A stretch of 64,000 bases of DNA from Rheum nobile (GCA_027886185.1 WOAB01000583.1:5084001-5148000), one strand, 5' to 3'; counted from the first letter of the stretch, positions 45,301 to 57,525 are shown. Numbers and translations: made by a program. The notes: generated by a model from the sequence alone, not told the origin.

Positions 45301-46913
45301 TATATAAGAAGATAAGAAGGTACTCGCTACGCACGTGTTTTTACATAATTTTTTTAATCTTATGCTTATTGATATAATTATATTTTCTTATGTTGATTTT
45401 ATAAATTTTCATTTATGATACATTTTTTCTTATATTCGATTAATGTTTTAAAATCGGTTTATGAAGCGATAGTATTAAATTTCATGACATCAATTTATAT
45501 TAAATGAATTTTTTTAAGGAATGAATTTTTAGTTCAAAAGAGATTTCAACTTAAGCTTTCGTCAAAACAATATGTATTCGAGTTTTGAGGATTCTACGGG
45601 TTTTTTTTTGATGGAAACACAGACTATATTAATAAAAAGAAAACCGATAAACGGTAACAAGCCAAGTAACTTGGCGAAAGATAGACAAACACAAGAAATA
45701 CCATTGCCAACAAAGGCAAGGAGAGGGACAACCTAACAACAAACAGCAAAAAACTAAACAAAGTGCTAAAGAGATGAGGCCCTGAAAGACAACTCTTGAA
45801 ACTAACGGACTAAAGATTGTGCTAGCTACAACACATTATAGCATATAATCCATAATGAAGGTCATAAATGCAAAAAAAAAAAAAGTGAGATAAATTCCTT
45901 TCTTTTCTAGTAAAAAAGCGTTAGTGTATTTTTTTATGATCCTTTATTCCCTTTCCAAAATCATATTGATCTTAATTTAACTAAGGGATCGGTCTTGCGA
46001 AAATTGTCAATGCAATTATATAGATTACATATTATATTATATATTTGTTATATGTACAATTAGTTTCTAGAAAAGCTATATATATAAATATATAGGTTCT
46101 GATTAAAATAATATAAATGAAACAATTTCTTTTTATTATTGAAATTATTTTAATAGAAAATGTTCACCTTTTGAAAGTATTTTACATATATATTATATAT
46201 ATGAAATTTAGGGAAAATGGACAAACATACATTTGTTAATTGATTTGTGCAATGTCCAAATAAAAGGACCTTTGTTACTTGGTTTGTAATATGAAACTAA
46301 TTAATTGGGTTCATACATTGTTAGAAAATTAATATAAAACCAATTGGGTTCATACATTGTTAGAATATTACATGAATACAGTGTCAACGTATATAAATTT
46401 TCACTCATTTGAACATTTATAGATAAAATTATATGAATACATTGTTAGAAAGAGACTATAATATAATAAGAATTAGAATAAATGGGACAAATAAATAAAG
46501 AAACTAAATGAGACATTCAAAAAGTTTTACTAGCTAAATAGTTTTTTTGTTTAATGTGATTACTAAAAGTAAAGTTGGAGCAATATCAAATATACATATT
46601 AACTGAATTGTATATATATTACAACTTTCATACAAGCTAAGCTTTTAACAAATTTTAGAAATTGACTAGTTTTTTGGTGCGTGTAGGACAAGAGGTGGTT
46701 TGCTACGAGAGCCCGAGGCCGACGGTGGGGATCCACCGGTTCGTATTGGTGCTGTTTAGGCAACTGGGGCGGCAGACGGTGTACGCCCCCGGGTGGCGCC
46801 AGAACTTCAGCACCCGCGACTTTGCGGAGCTTTACAACCTCGGTCTCCCCGTTGCCGCCGTCTACTTCAACTGCCAGCGCGAGGGAGGCGCCCGTGGCCG
46901 CCGCCGCCGCTAG
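42372..46913 (+). CDS. FT: FLOWERING LOCUS T-like PEBP protein (florigen type)
   Basis: Four exons, 42372-42575, 42724-42785, 43182-43222 and 46687-46913, encode 177 residues. The 62- and 41-bp middle exons are the invariant sizes of plant FT/TFL1 genes. The PEBP fold has its ligand-pocket residues (DPDAPSP, His88, His119 in GIHR). FT-type rather than TFL1-type identity is shown by Tyr86 (REYLHW), Gln141 (YAPGWRQNF, segment B) and the LYN triad 151-153. FT proteins move from leaf phloem to the shoot apex, bind 14-3-3 and FD-type bZIP factors and promote flowering; that role is inferred from family. No lesion is visible. Exon 4 is strikingly GC-rich and ends in a poly-Arg tail, while introns are AT-rich. 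Intron 3 is 3,464 bp. Confidence 0.94.
43546..43568 (-). mobile_element. Helitron 3'-end-like motif in FT intron 3
   Basis: On the minus strand a short CGTG/CACG hairpin is followed by GGCATAAATACTAGT. Only the terminus is recognisable. Confidence 0.4.
43722..43747 (-). mobile_element. Second Helitron 3'-end-like motif in FT intron 3
   Basis: On the minus strand hairpin GTGC-ATA-GCAC then GGTTATAATCACTAG. The partner 5' end was not found. Confidence 0.4.
45602..45870 (-). mobile_element. LINE-like 3' fragment in FT intron 3
   Basis: Begins on plus with a T-run (45601-45609) and GATGGAAACACAGACTATAT. Read on minus this is a 3' end with poly(A), a word pattern common at plant LINE 3' termini. 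No ORF survives. Confidence 0.4.
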
Positions 46914-47483
46914 TTGATCCGATCCATGTGGGATTCCCGACCAACATCAATAAGTTCAACACCACATATAAACATTTTTATTGCAATCCCTACTTCTTAT
47001 CCACACGTTATCTACCTACTTAAGTGCATGTCTTCAATCACATATAATATATGGTGTACGTACTTTAAGTCAGACCTACTACTGCATGTACGTTATTATC
47101 TTGTTCGTTGCGTTAGTAATAAAGTAAAGTATTGTTTTTATATAAGAACAATACATTTGCACAACGAAATAACACAAATAACGAATACAACTATATGGAG
47201 AGGACAATTCAATTAACTAACAAGCTGATAATAAAAATCTCTACCTTTAGGTGTTATTTTAGAAGGATTTCAAAGTCCACTTCTCTTATTGATAATCACA
47301 AACTACACTGGTCAAGCAAAGATCCAAAGTAAACTAGATTTTCCAACTATAATACTTTCCTAAGCTTAACAACCCTTAGCACGTATTATCAACTCAAAAC
47401 AAACTCAAAACCACACAAAAGTTACCTTAATCACCTCGGAAACTTGGCCTATCAAGCTCCTAAAGATCGCAACTTTCTTCACC
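46914..47483 (+). other. FT 3' UTR and downstream intergenic DNA
   Basis: Non-coding. No definite polyadenylation site chosen. Confidence 0.35.
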
Positions 47484-47751
47484 CACTACTACAAAACTTA
47501 GGTAATAACCTGGGTGTTTGATTATATATAACCCGGACTAGGTCCGGGTTAAAGGTCAAGGCCGTATTCGCCCTCCACCTAATAGCCTGGACCTAAAATT
47601 GACACACCCGGGTTATTAGCCTCTCAAAATTTTCCGCATAATTTTGAAGTCTGGATTATTTGGATATAATATTACTCGGAGATATCGACATCCGGGTTAT
47701 ATAAATCACTTATAAATCTAGGTTATTTAAATTTCCAAATATCCTGGTTGG

Positions 47752-47797
<46 letters not shown>

Positions 47798-48003
47798 GTT
47801 ATATTGTCTACATGAAAATACACAGGATGTTTTAGGTCTGGGTTATTTGACCTTGATTTTTTTAAAAAAAGAAATAAATCATATATAATCCGTATTTGTA
47901 AGTCCATGTTATAATTATATGGTTATATAAACCAATGTCTAATATGTCCGGGTTAGAAATATTTGGTTATATATACCAGATCTAATGTCCGGGTTATTTA
48001 GTG
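47484..48003. mobile_element. CACTA-type non-autonomous element
   Basis: Starts CACTACTACAAAAC and ends ATTTAGTG, the CACTA terminus pair. The interior repeats CCGGGTTAT-like words in both orientations and has a TA microsatellite (about 47754-47795). A 3-bp target duplication is not evident. 520 bp, no transposase. Confidence 0.55.
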
Positions 48004-48585
48004 TAGACACAATTGCCACAAAAAAATGACATTTTACGGAGCTATCCTAGTTATACATATTAATTAGCATCATTCTCAAATTCAAAGTCAAAATACCATA
48101 CGTTTTACATTCGGACGAGATGCATGACCAAAGTATTGACTAATATTTACATCCTGACCAACCCCCATAACACATCCTGGGTGTTCTTCCTTGCCTAAAG
48201 CCATTTCTATCACATCTTTGCATCTAGTGGCAATGAACTCTCGAGTAGATTCTTGTTCAAGATAGAGATCCTAAGGCCATTTCGACCATCTATGTTTCAA
48301 AGGCTCGAGAAAGTTAATGGGCCTAAGAATGAGAAGGTTCAAATTAAAAAAGACTAGGAAATGGGGGATCAAGAGGAAGAAGCAACATAGTTTCCTCGCC
48401 CAAAAATCAAATGATGTCCAAGTTGGAAAAGACAATGTCTCCTTAATTCGAGGCAAAGTTTTAAGATCCCTAGCTCTATGAAAGAGCTCCAAATGGTGAT
48501 AACCTCGAAAAGTGAAACCATGAGGAGGATTCACTGGAACGCATCAAAATGGTCCAAATCATACCACTGATATTGGAAAATAGAG
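48004..48585. other. Intergenic DNA, nothing recognised
   Basis: No supported feature. Confidence 0.45.
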
Positions 48586-48990
48586 GTTAACAGTTATACA
48601 AGAACTACGTTAAGACTTGATCCCGATAAGGATATGTAGGAAATTCGATCTCATATACATTCAGATTCAGTCGCAAATTTCAAATCAAAATAAAAATCCT
48701 ATGCGCATTGATAGTCAAAATGACTTGGGCAACCCTTCCTAGAAGATGGGTTGAAGTTATCTCAGTGATACATATAAAAAAAGGCAATATATACATGCAC
48801 ATGATAGTTGGATTACAATTGTTTCAAGCCTTCCTAGAAGGTGGGTTTGCATTTCGTCCTCTGATGCAAAAAAAAGGTGATTTAGTTCAGAAAGAACTAT
48901 GACGGCTTGATCCCTCACAAAGGGGGTACGTAGACAGTCTAGTCAATTCACATGCTAGATGCAGCCAGAAAAACAAAGAAAAATCCCTCT
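48586..48990 (+). repeat. Diverged direct repeat, left copy (retroelement LTR relic?)
   Basis: Colinear with 53373-53790: both contain AACCCTTCCTAGAAG, a TTTCGTCCTCT or CTTCGTCCTCT block and a GGCTTGATCC...GGTACGTAG block in the same order. These words recall LTR sequence of Tat/Ogre-like elements, but no coding part connects the copies. Confidence 0.5.
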
Positions 48991-49231
48991 TTACTTTTAG
49001 AAGATAAGAAAGACCATCTCATATAACCATTCTTCATTTTGGTTATAACAAGAGTCATATATGGTTCAAGTTCACAGAAAACAATAAGGATTAAAAAGAG
49101 AGGAGAAAATGCATGTATAAGATGTGAAGAAGAAATAAGGGTGATTTATACCTAAAATTCTTAAGGTGAATCATCAAGATCATATTAAATGTTTGATTCA
49201 AATTTCTCATCAAATCCTCATCCAAGAAAAT

Positions 49232-50226
49232 TAGACCTGTACAAAAGCGGGCTCAGGCCGGGTATTTTCCGAGATTTTGTCTTGAGGTGGTCGGGCCAAA
49301 CCCGCCCGGTACTTGCGGGCTTATTTTCTTGTCCAAGCCCGCCCGAGTTTACAGACCGGGTTGTCCGTCGGGCCAACCAGGCCCATAAAATAAAGTTTTT
49401 CTATTTAAAAATCGAAAAAACTACATATTATATATAAATTACTCCATTATTAATAGATATTCATATCAAATAGTTATATATATGTATATATTAATCTATA
49501 AAACATATAAATAAATTATAAAACTTATATTTATTTACATATATGCAAAAGTGGGATCAAGTGCGAAGTGGACTTAGGGTGCGAAATGCGAAGTGATCTC
49601 GGTCGTCAATTTTTTTTTGTGGTCAACAATTTTTTATTGTTTTCGTCCCCTGTTCATTCTGGAATAGCCTATATAGAAGGTTCATAAATAAGCTCTTAAT
49701 GTTTATTTATTTGTACCAAGACATGTGTTTGAACATGCACATGTTATATGTGAACCTTACGACACAGAAAATGAACATGTAGTACTTAGATGTGAACATT
49801 AATAATTGTCTATTCCAGAACGATCAGAGACGGAAAAAAAAAATTGTTGACCGAAAAAAAAAAGTTTGCCGTATTTATGGTTATGCCATCGTGTTACTAT
49901 TCACTCTTTTTTTACCCCTTTTAGTCTCAACCCTCTATCCCATTAATCCAAAGGCCCACAATGCTTCTTGCTTCTCAAGTTCTCATTTTAAGAGGCAAAT
50001 GTATGAGAACTCACCTCTATATATACTTAAATATTATATAATCCTTTATATTATATGTATACTCGGGCAGGGCCGGGTGGCCCGCCAGGCTAGTATCATT
50101 GTCCAAGCCTCGTCCCGTAGTTTATTACGGGCCATGCCTGCTCAACGGGTTCATATTTATGTCCAAGCCCGTCCATTTTACTTGGCGGGCGGGCCGGACG
50201 GTTCAGCCCAGAGTTGTCCAGGTCTA
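49232..50226. mobile_element. hAT-type non-autonomous element, 995 bp
   Basis: Inverted ends TAGACCTGTACAA and complement of right end TAGACCTGGACAA, flanked by AAGAAAAT / AAGGCAAT (6 of 8). The sub-terminal regions are rich in CGGGC and GCCCG words. An internal AT-rich part may be a later insertion. Confidence 0.6.
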
Positions 50227-50266
50227 AAGGCAATACACGTGAAAATACCCAAAACTCCCTCAAACT

Positions 50267-50729
50267 TAGGGTGGTTCATCGGTTTCGGTTTTTCGTTTTT
50301 TGGTCCGAATCAAACGAGTCGAACTCAAATCGATTATATTCGGTTCAATTTTCGGTTCACATGAAAACAATAATCGGTTTTCAGTTCGGTTTCGGTTCGT
50401 TCAGAACCGATTATTTTAAAAACAAAAACAAAACCTTAGATTTCTAGATAAACTAGTAAAACCTTATTTGGTTTGGTCTGGTTCGGTCTAGTTCGGTTCA
50501 ATTTGGCCCAAATTCGGTTCGGTCTAATTTGGTTTTATGCACTAAAACCGGTTTCAATCACCTAAATTAACCTAATCTGAAAATGTTCGGTTATTTCGGT
50601 TTATAAGCAAACTGAACCGAATAAAGCCGAACAGAACCCGAACCGAGTATGTTCAGTTCAGTTTTCGGTCCACTAAATTCCAAAATTTGGTTTCGTTCTG
50701 GTTCGGTTTTGGACCAATGAACAACCCTA
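50267..50729. mobile_element. hAT-type MITE with GGTTCGG sub-terminal repeats
   Basis: Perfect 8-bp target duplication CTCAAACT (50259-50266 and 50730-50737) and inverted ends TAGGGTGGTTCATCGG / complement TAGGGTTGTTCATTGG. The interior is packed with GGTTCGGTTT words. 463 bp. Confidence 0.8.
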
Positions 50730-50737
50730 CTCAAACT

Positions 50738-51234
50738 CCTTATAAAAGTTATCCTTGTCTCTCTCAAGCTCTTTAACCTCTGTCCCGAACCAAGATAGAG
50801 AAGCTTAATGAATTGCATTAACAACAAATGTGCGGGCATTAAAAGTCCCCCAAAAAGTCAAAAAATTCAAATGTCGTCATACGATATGGGTATTATGATA
50901 CAATCACCTTATGTGATGTTATATCCTTAAATTTTACCACAAATGTAGTCGAATGAAGTCGACATCCATGGCATAAAGCCTCAAACCTAAATCCTTGTCT
51001 ATGAAAATGACCAAATGACCGAAAAGTCAATGTCAAATACAACCTAAAGCCTCAAAGTCAAAGTTAATTACCAAGTCAAAAAAATTCCTAAATATCTTTA
51101 ATCCTATACCTCGTATTATTTTGGATAATAGCAAGCATTTGTGGATTATCAATCTATGGGTGTGACCGTATGTTTCATGAGAGCGGGATAACTAATTCCT
51201 ATAAAGACTGATCATCTTGAACCTTGTACTCATT
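50738..51234. other. Intergenic DNA, nothing recognised
   Basis: No supported feature. Confidence 0.45.
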
Positions 51235-51891
51235 TTATATTTCACATGTACAAAGTTCGGGGACAACCAAGTCCCTTTTAAGAAAGCCATGGCACATATG
51301 TACTAGGAAAAAAAGTAGATGAGAGTCGACGACACCATTCAGCAGAAAGTCAACAACAATCTCATAATCAATCTCAACGATCACTCGACGATGTCCTAGT
51401 TCCCACACAATATATAACCCATAGTAAACGCCCCAAAGCTCGGCCATCGGAGCGGTATAACTACCAATGTTCAAGACAAAGCCTCCTCTCCAACGCCCAT
51501 CATCATCCCGAATCACCCCACCAACAACTGCCTTTCCGGGATTACCTCGAGACGCCCCATCAGTGTTCAACTTAGACCAAGATCAACTCAGTCTTTTCCA
51601 CATAACATGAACCTGCTCCTTGGATTGCGCAGACAAACGACCATCACAACGATCAGAAGCATCATAGTATTCCTGAGCCATACGAGTAATGAATTGGGAT
51701 TGATATATGTTAACCTTCCCCCCAGTATAAATAATATTGTTTCTCCACTTCCAATACCACCATAACACATATGCAAACTTAGTGGCCCAATGAACACCCA
51801 TATGGAGATGAAGATACGGCAACAGGTTGCAATATAACCATTCATGTAGGGGAAGCGAGAAAAAAGAGTCTTGGAGATTGGTAGTAATCAA
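51235..51891 (-). pseudogene. LINE-derived RNase H domain relic
   Basis: Minus strand, one frame interrupted by TGA at 51585-51583. The N-terminal part (WATKFAYVLWWYWKWRNN) resembles the zf-RVT/linker region of plant LINE ORF2. The C-terminal part is an RVT_3-type RNase H domain with Asp in NTDGASRGNPG, Glu in PMAELWGVYYGL and Asp in VEIDYEIVVD. The frame ends early at 51235, before the usual RNase H C-terminus. No reverse transcriptase is present, so this is a fragment of a dead element. Confidence 0.75.
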
Positions 51892-52170
51892 ATCCTTCCA
51901 AGTCCATTAATTTGAACCAAGTCCATTAAAAATATGAAATATATATTCTCCTACTGAAAATGGGGTTCGAGATGTTGGTTCAAATTTGTCATTATAGGAA
52001 AATGGTGTATTATGGCACTTTGATTACCAGTAAGGTGGTCAACCTTCTTCTATAAAAGAAAAATATATGGAAGAATAAATTCAAACATGTACATTGTCCT
52101 CTGTGATATCAAATGATTAAAAGCTCAAAAGTTTAAATTGAAATTGACCTCTTTTGAACGGTAAGACTAA
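51892..52170. other. Intergenic DNA, nothing recognised
   Basis: No supported feature. Confidence 0.4.
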
Positions 52171-52638
52171 GCCTTGTTTGGTTTCCATTCTTTGGAATGG
52201 GGAATGAGAATGAGAAATCACTCATTCCATCATTCTGTTTGATAATGGTTGGAATGATCATCGATTTTATTCTATGGAATAGTTCATTTCAAGTCTAATG
52301 AAGCATTTGATTCCATGAAAAAGTAGGAGTGTCATCCATTCCAACAACCTTCTCCATCTTTTGTCTTAAAAATGTGTAATTGTCAACATTAAATTTATTT
52401 TTCATATTGTCTTTTATAAAATATATCATTTTAAAGCAAATTAACTAAAAATCTACAAAATTTAAATACATAATATCAACAAGATTTGATTCTCATATTC
52501 AACCAAACAACAAATTTTAGGAATGGTTCATTCTGGGGTCATACCAAACACTAAGCCACGAGAATGATTTATTTTGATTCATGATTCCATTCTGGTTCCT
52601 GATTACAATCCGATTCCAAGTATTATACCAAACGAGCC
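52171..52638. mobile_element. MITE with GCCTTGTTTGGT-type ends
   Basis: Ends GCCTTGTTTGGT and ACCAAACGAGCC are inverted repeats of the kind seen in Tourist/hAT-like MITEs. The interior repeats GGAATG and CATTCC words. The target duplication is unclear. 468 bp. Confidence 0.5.
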
Positions 52639-52994
52639 TTTAATGTATATGGACTTTGCTCTCCAAAAATAAATTGATATCTCTAAATCAAGGACAAATA
52701 TATAATTTTTAGAAAATGAGAATTTTAGTTATCTAATCTTGATAACCGAGTACTATTGCATTTGTGCAGTTTCGGTTCCTTTGGTTCCACTTTGGGATCA
52801 AGGAAAGTTTAGCCAATCAAGTGCATTAAATCAACAATGACTAGTAGGGACTTGTGAGAAAATGCTTAACAATGCTTGGACATGTCTTCACAAAAATGCA
52901 ATTTACGTGACAAGAAAAATAATAAATATGACCATAAAGGGTATGAAACCCAATAATCATAGTGAATGGTCAGTTTGGTGGTCACCGAAAGGAA

Positions 52995-53460
52995 ATGTTA
53001 CTTTTTCCGGAACTACGTACGAGTTGATTCCGCACTAAACGGATACGTAAGAAATTCGATATCAAATTTAAATATATATTGGATTTAGTCACAACTAAAA
53101 TTTCAACCAAAATTTGAATTAAATGTTTTATGAAGAACTACGTACGACTTAATTGTGTACTAAATGAATACGTAGGAAATTCGATATCAAATTCAAATAT
53201 ATATTGGATTCAGTCACAACTAAAATTTCAACCAAATTTTGAAATAAATCTTCTATTATAAACATAAGACTTGATCCCGTATTAAACAGATTCGTAGTAA
53301 ATTCGATATCAAACTCAAATATATATCAGACTTAGTCACAAATAAAATTTCAACCAAAATATATGTTCTTTTAAGACCTACGTATGATTTGATCCCTTTA
53401 AATAGGGTACATAGAAAACTCGATACAAAGTAAACACTCATCGAGTTCAATCACAATCCC
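52995..53460 (+). repeat. Four tandem copies of an about 120-bp unit
   Basis: Units begin near 53003, 53137, 53270 and 53378 with GACTTGATCCC-like words, then TACGTAGGAAATTCGATATC and TTAGTCACAACTAAAATTTC. They are diverged. A single related unit sits at 48605-48690. Confidence 0.75.
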
Positions 53461-53790
53461 AAAAAAGAAATAAAAATCAAGATAGAAATATCTTAAATGT
53501 AAATGATAGTCGAAGTGATTTGAGCAACCCTTCCTAGAAGGTGAGTTTAAGTTATTTCGGTGATGCATGAAAATCATATAAACACATGCATATGATTGTT
53601 GGTTCGGAGTTTAGGCAACCTTTCCTAGAAAATGAGTTTAGACTTCGTCCTCTCATGCGTGTAAAACAAACCCAAATTCTCAAAACTAAATCGAAGTTTA
53701 AAACTTTGAACTATGCAAGGCTTGATCCTTCTTAAGAAGGTACGTAGGCAACTCACCATAATTCGGGTGCATCCCAAATCATTTAACCAA
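53373..53790 (+). repeat. Diverged direct repeat, right copy
   Basis: Colinear with 48586-48990 (see that entry); overlaps the last tandem unit. Confidence 0.5.
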
Positions 53791-53826
53791 TATAAATTAA
53801 ACTCCATCGTGTCTATGTTATTAGAA

Positions 53827-53854
53827 CTAGTGTAACGCCCATTCCATGCATGGG
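53827..53854 (-). mobile_element. Helitron 3'-end-like motif
   Basis: On the minus strand a CCCAT/ATGGG hairpin (53854-53838) is followed by CGTTACACTAGT. This is the clearest of the four Helitron-like ends in the window. The 5' end was not found. Confidence 0.5.
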
Positions 53855-54125
53855 TTAATGCAATTTATGCGATAATAAAATAGGTATTATATAATTTAGT
53901 TTAACCGAAGTATGAGTTTGCCGAAAAAGTTCATATGAAACTAATGAGCAACGATGACATCAAAAACAAATTACAATTGATAAAAGTACATGAAAACAAT
54001 AATTCCTTTAAGAATCAACTATGAAAAAAAAGATAACAAAAATCTCATAATCACATATTATTTTCTTAGTTATCAATTACATGTACCACAAAATGAAATT
54101 ATAACCAACTATAATATAAAAGATT

Positions 54126-54305
54126 GATTTTTCTAACCTATGCCCTAAGAGCATATGTTAATATCCCATATGTATAAACTTTTGATTATGTGTTAATTTT
54201 TTAGGATTTTTTTTTTTACATGGGTTCATCTTTCCTTCTTTAGGGTTTATATTCCTAAATAGGAATTCTTAACTTATGCCCTTAGGACATAGGTTAGAAA
54301 AACCG
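54126..54305. mobile_element. Mutator-type MITE (sister of 29660-29845)
   Basis: Inverted ends of about 35 bp, GATTTTTCTAACCTATG and complement CGGTTTTTCTAACCTATG, flanked by TAAAAGATT / TAAAAGAAT (8 of 9). 180 bp. Length, TIR start and internal GGGTTTAT words match the nested MITE at 29660. Confidence 0.65.
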
Positions 54306-55062
54306 ATAAAAGAATTGGCCTTGTTGTAATCAGTAAATGTATCTTCTTTTGCCACTTTCCATGTAATATAAGTTTCCTAGTATAAGCCAATTTTATTTAT
54401 CACAATTTTTCATTTTTGACGATAATAGTAAGATAATTAGTTCTTGTCAATCAAATATGAATTTATATACATAATATTTATGTGGAGTATATATGCACTA
54501 ACCCCATCATATGCAAAGTAGAAGGCATATAGTTCTTAAGGAAATTAGAAAGTTGGCATGAAATAAAAGAAATTAAAAAGTTGCCATGTAATAAAAAAGA
54601 TGTAGATTGAGAAATGAGGAAAGTGATGTTATATGACAACATGGAATTAATGGGTAAAAACTGGAAATTGGAAGAAAAAAAAAAGAATATCTATATATAC
54701 CTCTTTTTATATTTAATTTAATTTTGATTGGATAAGAATTAGGTTAAGGATTCTTGCGGATGAGAATTTGAAATTTTAAGTCATCCTAAATATTTTAAAA
54801 GTAAATGAATGACCAAACAAAGCAATTCTATCAACTACTTTATTCATTTTCATTGAAAATTACTTGTTTTTTATATTTCAACACTCTGTCCCATTGTTTA
54901 AACTATATATACTCATACTAATTCATAATAAGTATATAGGAAATAATTTAATTCATAACATAAGCATATAATATACTAACTTACTAAGTAATTCCATAGT
55001 CTTCAACAAAAACTCCAAAGTTTTCAACATAAACTCTAAAGTTTTCAAGATCAACTCCATAG
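54306..55062. other. AT-rich DNA; left end of the hAT element expected here but not found
   Basis: A CAGTGTTCTAAAA terminus matching 58656 should lie left of the transposase. I could not find it, so the element may be truncated. Confidence 0.4.
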
Positions 55063-57525
55063 TCAAAGTAACATAAATATAATATAATCTTCTATCTCTT
55101 CAATTCCATAGTCTTCAACATCATGTTCCTTGTCCGAATCATCAAACTCAAACTCTTCATCATCATCTCCCTCATCCTCCGTTCCATCGGATACAAAATC
55201 ATCTTCATCGGACTCTCTCATTTCCTCTAGGCGAGCACTCCTTTTTGGTAGCAATTCTTCATTTGATATTCCCGATGCTTCACTCACCATAAGCCCCGAG
55301 CCGGGTGTGACCTCCTCATGGAACTCATCTTCATCGTCACCTACTCCATCAACTATCCATGATTGTGCATAAGTAGCCTCATTTGCTAGAAGTACATCAA
55401 CTTTTTCACTCCTCCTTTTCTTGTTCATTAATCTTGCATTGAATTGAACATACACTAGCTTGTTCATCCGTTCGGTATCTAGTCTATTCCTCTTCTTTGT
55501 ATGAATCTACAATAAAAAAAAAAATGAATCATGAGTTCTAAACAACCATTCATCACATTCACATAGATAGAATAATAAATTATAAAGAGAATTCAATTAC
55601 CCCCTCAAAGACACTCCAATTTCTTTCACAATCGGGAGAGCTTGTTGTCAAAGAAAGAATTCTTTTTGCAATCTTTTGGAGATTAGGTACACCATTTTCA
55701 TAGTTAGACCACCATACAACTATAAATTGAAAATATGACATTAAAAGTAATGAGGCAATAAAAAACTATAACAAAGAATAAAAGAATGGAAGATAATCAT
55801 ACCCGGATCATAAGCATCATCATTTTTCTCACATCCTTTTGCCGCCAAAGCTCTTCCAAATGGACCTTCCCGATTCTTATACTTGCCTAACTCCACATTT
55901 ATCAATCTATCTTGCATATCAATGTCCGAATAGAGCCGTTCTACACATGAAAAGACCCCATCCATAATAACTTCATTCTCATCATCAGACCATGTAGAAC
56001 CGATGTTGAAGTAGTAATATGGATTCAACAAGTAAGCTATCAAGTGAAGTGGAGTATCAATACGGCCCTTTCCTTTTTATGCTTCAAAGCCTCTTTGATT
56101 TCTTCTTTTGCCTTTTTCACCTCACCATACACAAAGACCATAGTCGGCTTCACATCTCCATTTGACCAAGGGTGTAAATACCTTCAAGCACATGACAACA
56201 CCATTCCAAAAGGCCGATTGGACTATGATAGCATAAGCGGCTTTTCCCTTCTTACTCTTTGACAATTTCGTATTTTCCCACTCCTTGGAGTTCACCATTT
56301 ACCTCAACTCCTCTTTCTTCTCAAGTAAACTTTGCAATGTTAAGAAAGATGTAGCAAATCTAGTCACTCCAGGCCGGATTATATTTCTTCTTGTACGCTT
56401 CCTCATCAATGCCAAAGTCTTGTGATGAGAGTAAACAAAGACGGTAAAACTCTTAGCTTTCATTATTGGATTCTTGAAAAGAGGGAGCTTACCAATGACT
56501 TCAAGCATGAGATTGAAAGAGCGAGTAGCACATGGAGTCCAAAAGATTTGAGGTCTCTTTGCAAGCAACAACTTTGCAGCCGCCATATTGTTCGAAGCAT
56601 TATCGGTCACCACTTGAACAACATTTTTTTCACTAAGATTTTCAATGCAAGCATCCACATACTCAAATATTTACTCACCGGTATGTGCATCTAAAGAAGC
56701 TTCTTTGGAACTAAGAAAAGTAGTCCCACATCGAGAATTCACACACAAGTTCATGATGCTTCTCCTACATCTATCACTCCAAGCATCGGTCGTGATAGAG
56801 CACCCATTTCTCTCCCATTCTTCTTCTTGAAGCTTTAGTGATGACTTCGTTCTTTCAACTCCCCCCTTTAAGATGATATTGACTTGGTGGTTGATAACCC
56901 GGACCAAATTGTCCAACCGCCTTAACAACTCTTTTGAAGCTATCATTGTCTACCACATGAAAAGCAATGCCGGACTCATACACCCACCTAGCCAAGTATC
57001 GGTGCACTTGAAGACTTTGTTCTTTGTAGAGAGCATCACTAATGTTTTGTTGTCTCCTTTTTTTACTTTCGCTTCAGGAGTTTTCATCAACCTTGATGTT
57101 TGAAACATATCTATCCATTGCTCCAAGAGTACGAGATGGCCTTTTGGTTCCTCGACCTTCCAATGCTTCCATATCTTCAATTTCTTCTATCTCAGGAATC
57201 TCAACTTCATTTCTAATACTTTCATTGTCTTCTTTATTCCGTGTCTTCTTCTTTTTCGCAGCGTCAAGTGCTTCCATGCAGCGTTTCTTATCTTCATTAG
57301 AAGCCTTTGGACACGGTGCAATGTTCCCCTTATGCCGGCAATGTGAAGCTTAATTCGATAAACTCCCCCACTATATTCTCCCCCACATTTGATGCACCTT
57401 CACTTGTATTGATTCATTGCATTACATATGATTCCATAATCCCACCCAACATCACCACTGTTTCGCTTCAATTTCGAAGAAGAGGTAATCGACTCGGAAT
57501 TAGAAGCCATATATGGATGAACCAT
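55063..57525 (-). pseudogene. hAT transposase (BED / DUF659 / dimerisation domain), decayed
   Basis: Minus strand. The N-terminal BED-type zinc finger region (57525-57280) has a TGA at 57402-57400 and a one-base frame slip near 57330. The DUF659-like region follows in pieces: ARWVYESGIAFHVVDNDSF near 56990-56930, GCSITTDAWSDRCRRSIMNL and VVQVVTDNASNNMAAAKLLL. The hAT C-terminal dimerisation region shows YYYFNIGSTW, then SSPDCERNWSVFEG and NKLVYVQFNARLMNK. Further lesions include TAA at 56673-56671 and 56301-56299 and several frame changes (about 57080-57000, 56880, 56110). Intron-like gaps with GT-AG borders lie at about 55800-55705 and 55600-55510. It clearly cannot make an active transposase. 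Confidence 0.85.

Larger units (their letters stand above)
43223..46686 (+). other. FT intron 3, enlarged by transposon debris
   Basis: Contains Helitron 3'-end-like motifs (43546, 43722), a poly(T)-headed LINE-like fragment (about 45602-45870) and otherwise AT-rich sequence without coding potential. Confidence 0.5.

Noticed and set aside
49792..50364. 190-residue ORF
   Set aside because: It runs through a hAT-type non-autonomous element with biased composition; no domain or start context.
55130..55372. Ser/Pro-rich plus-strand ORF
   Set aside because: Antisense of the acidic C-terminus of the hAT transposase.
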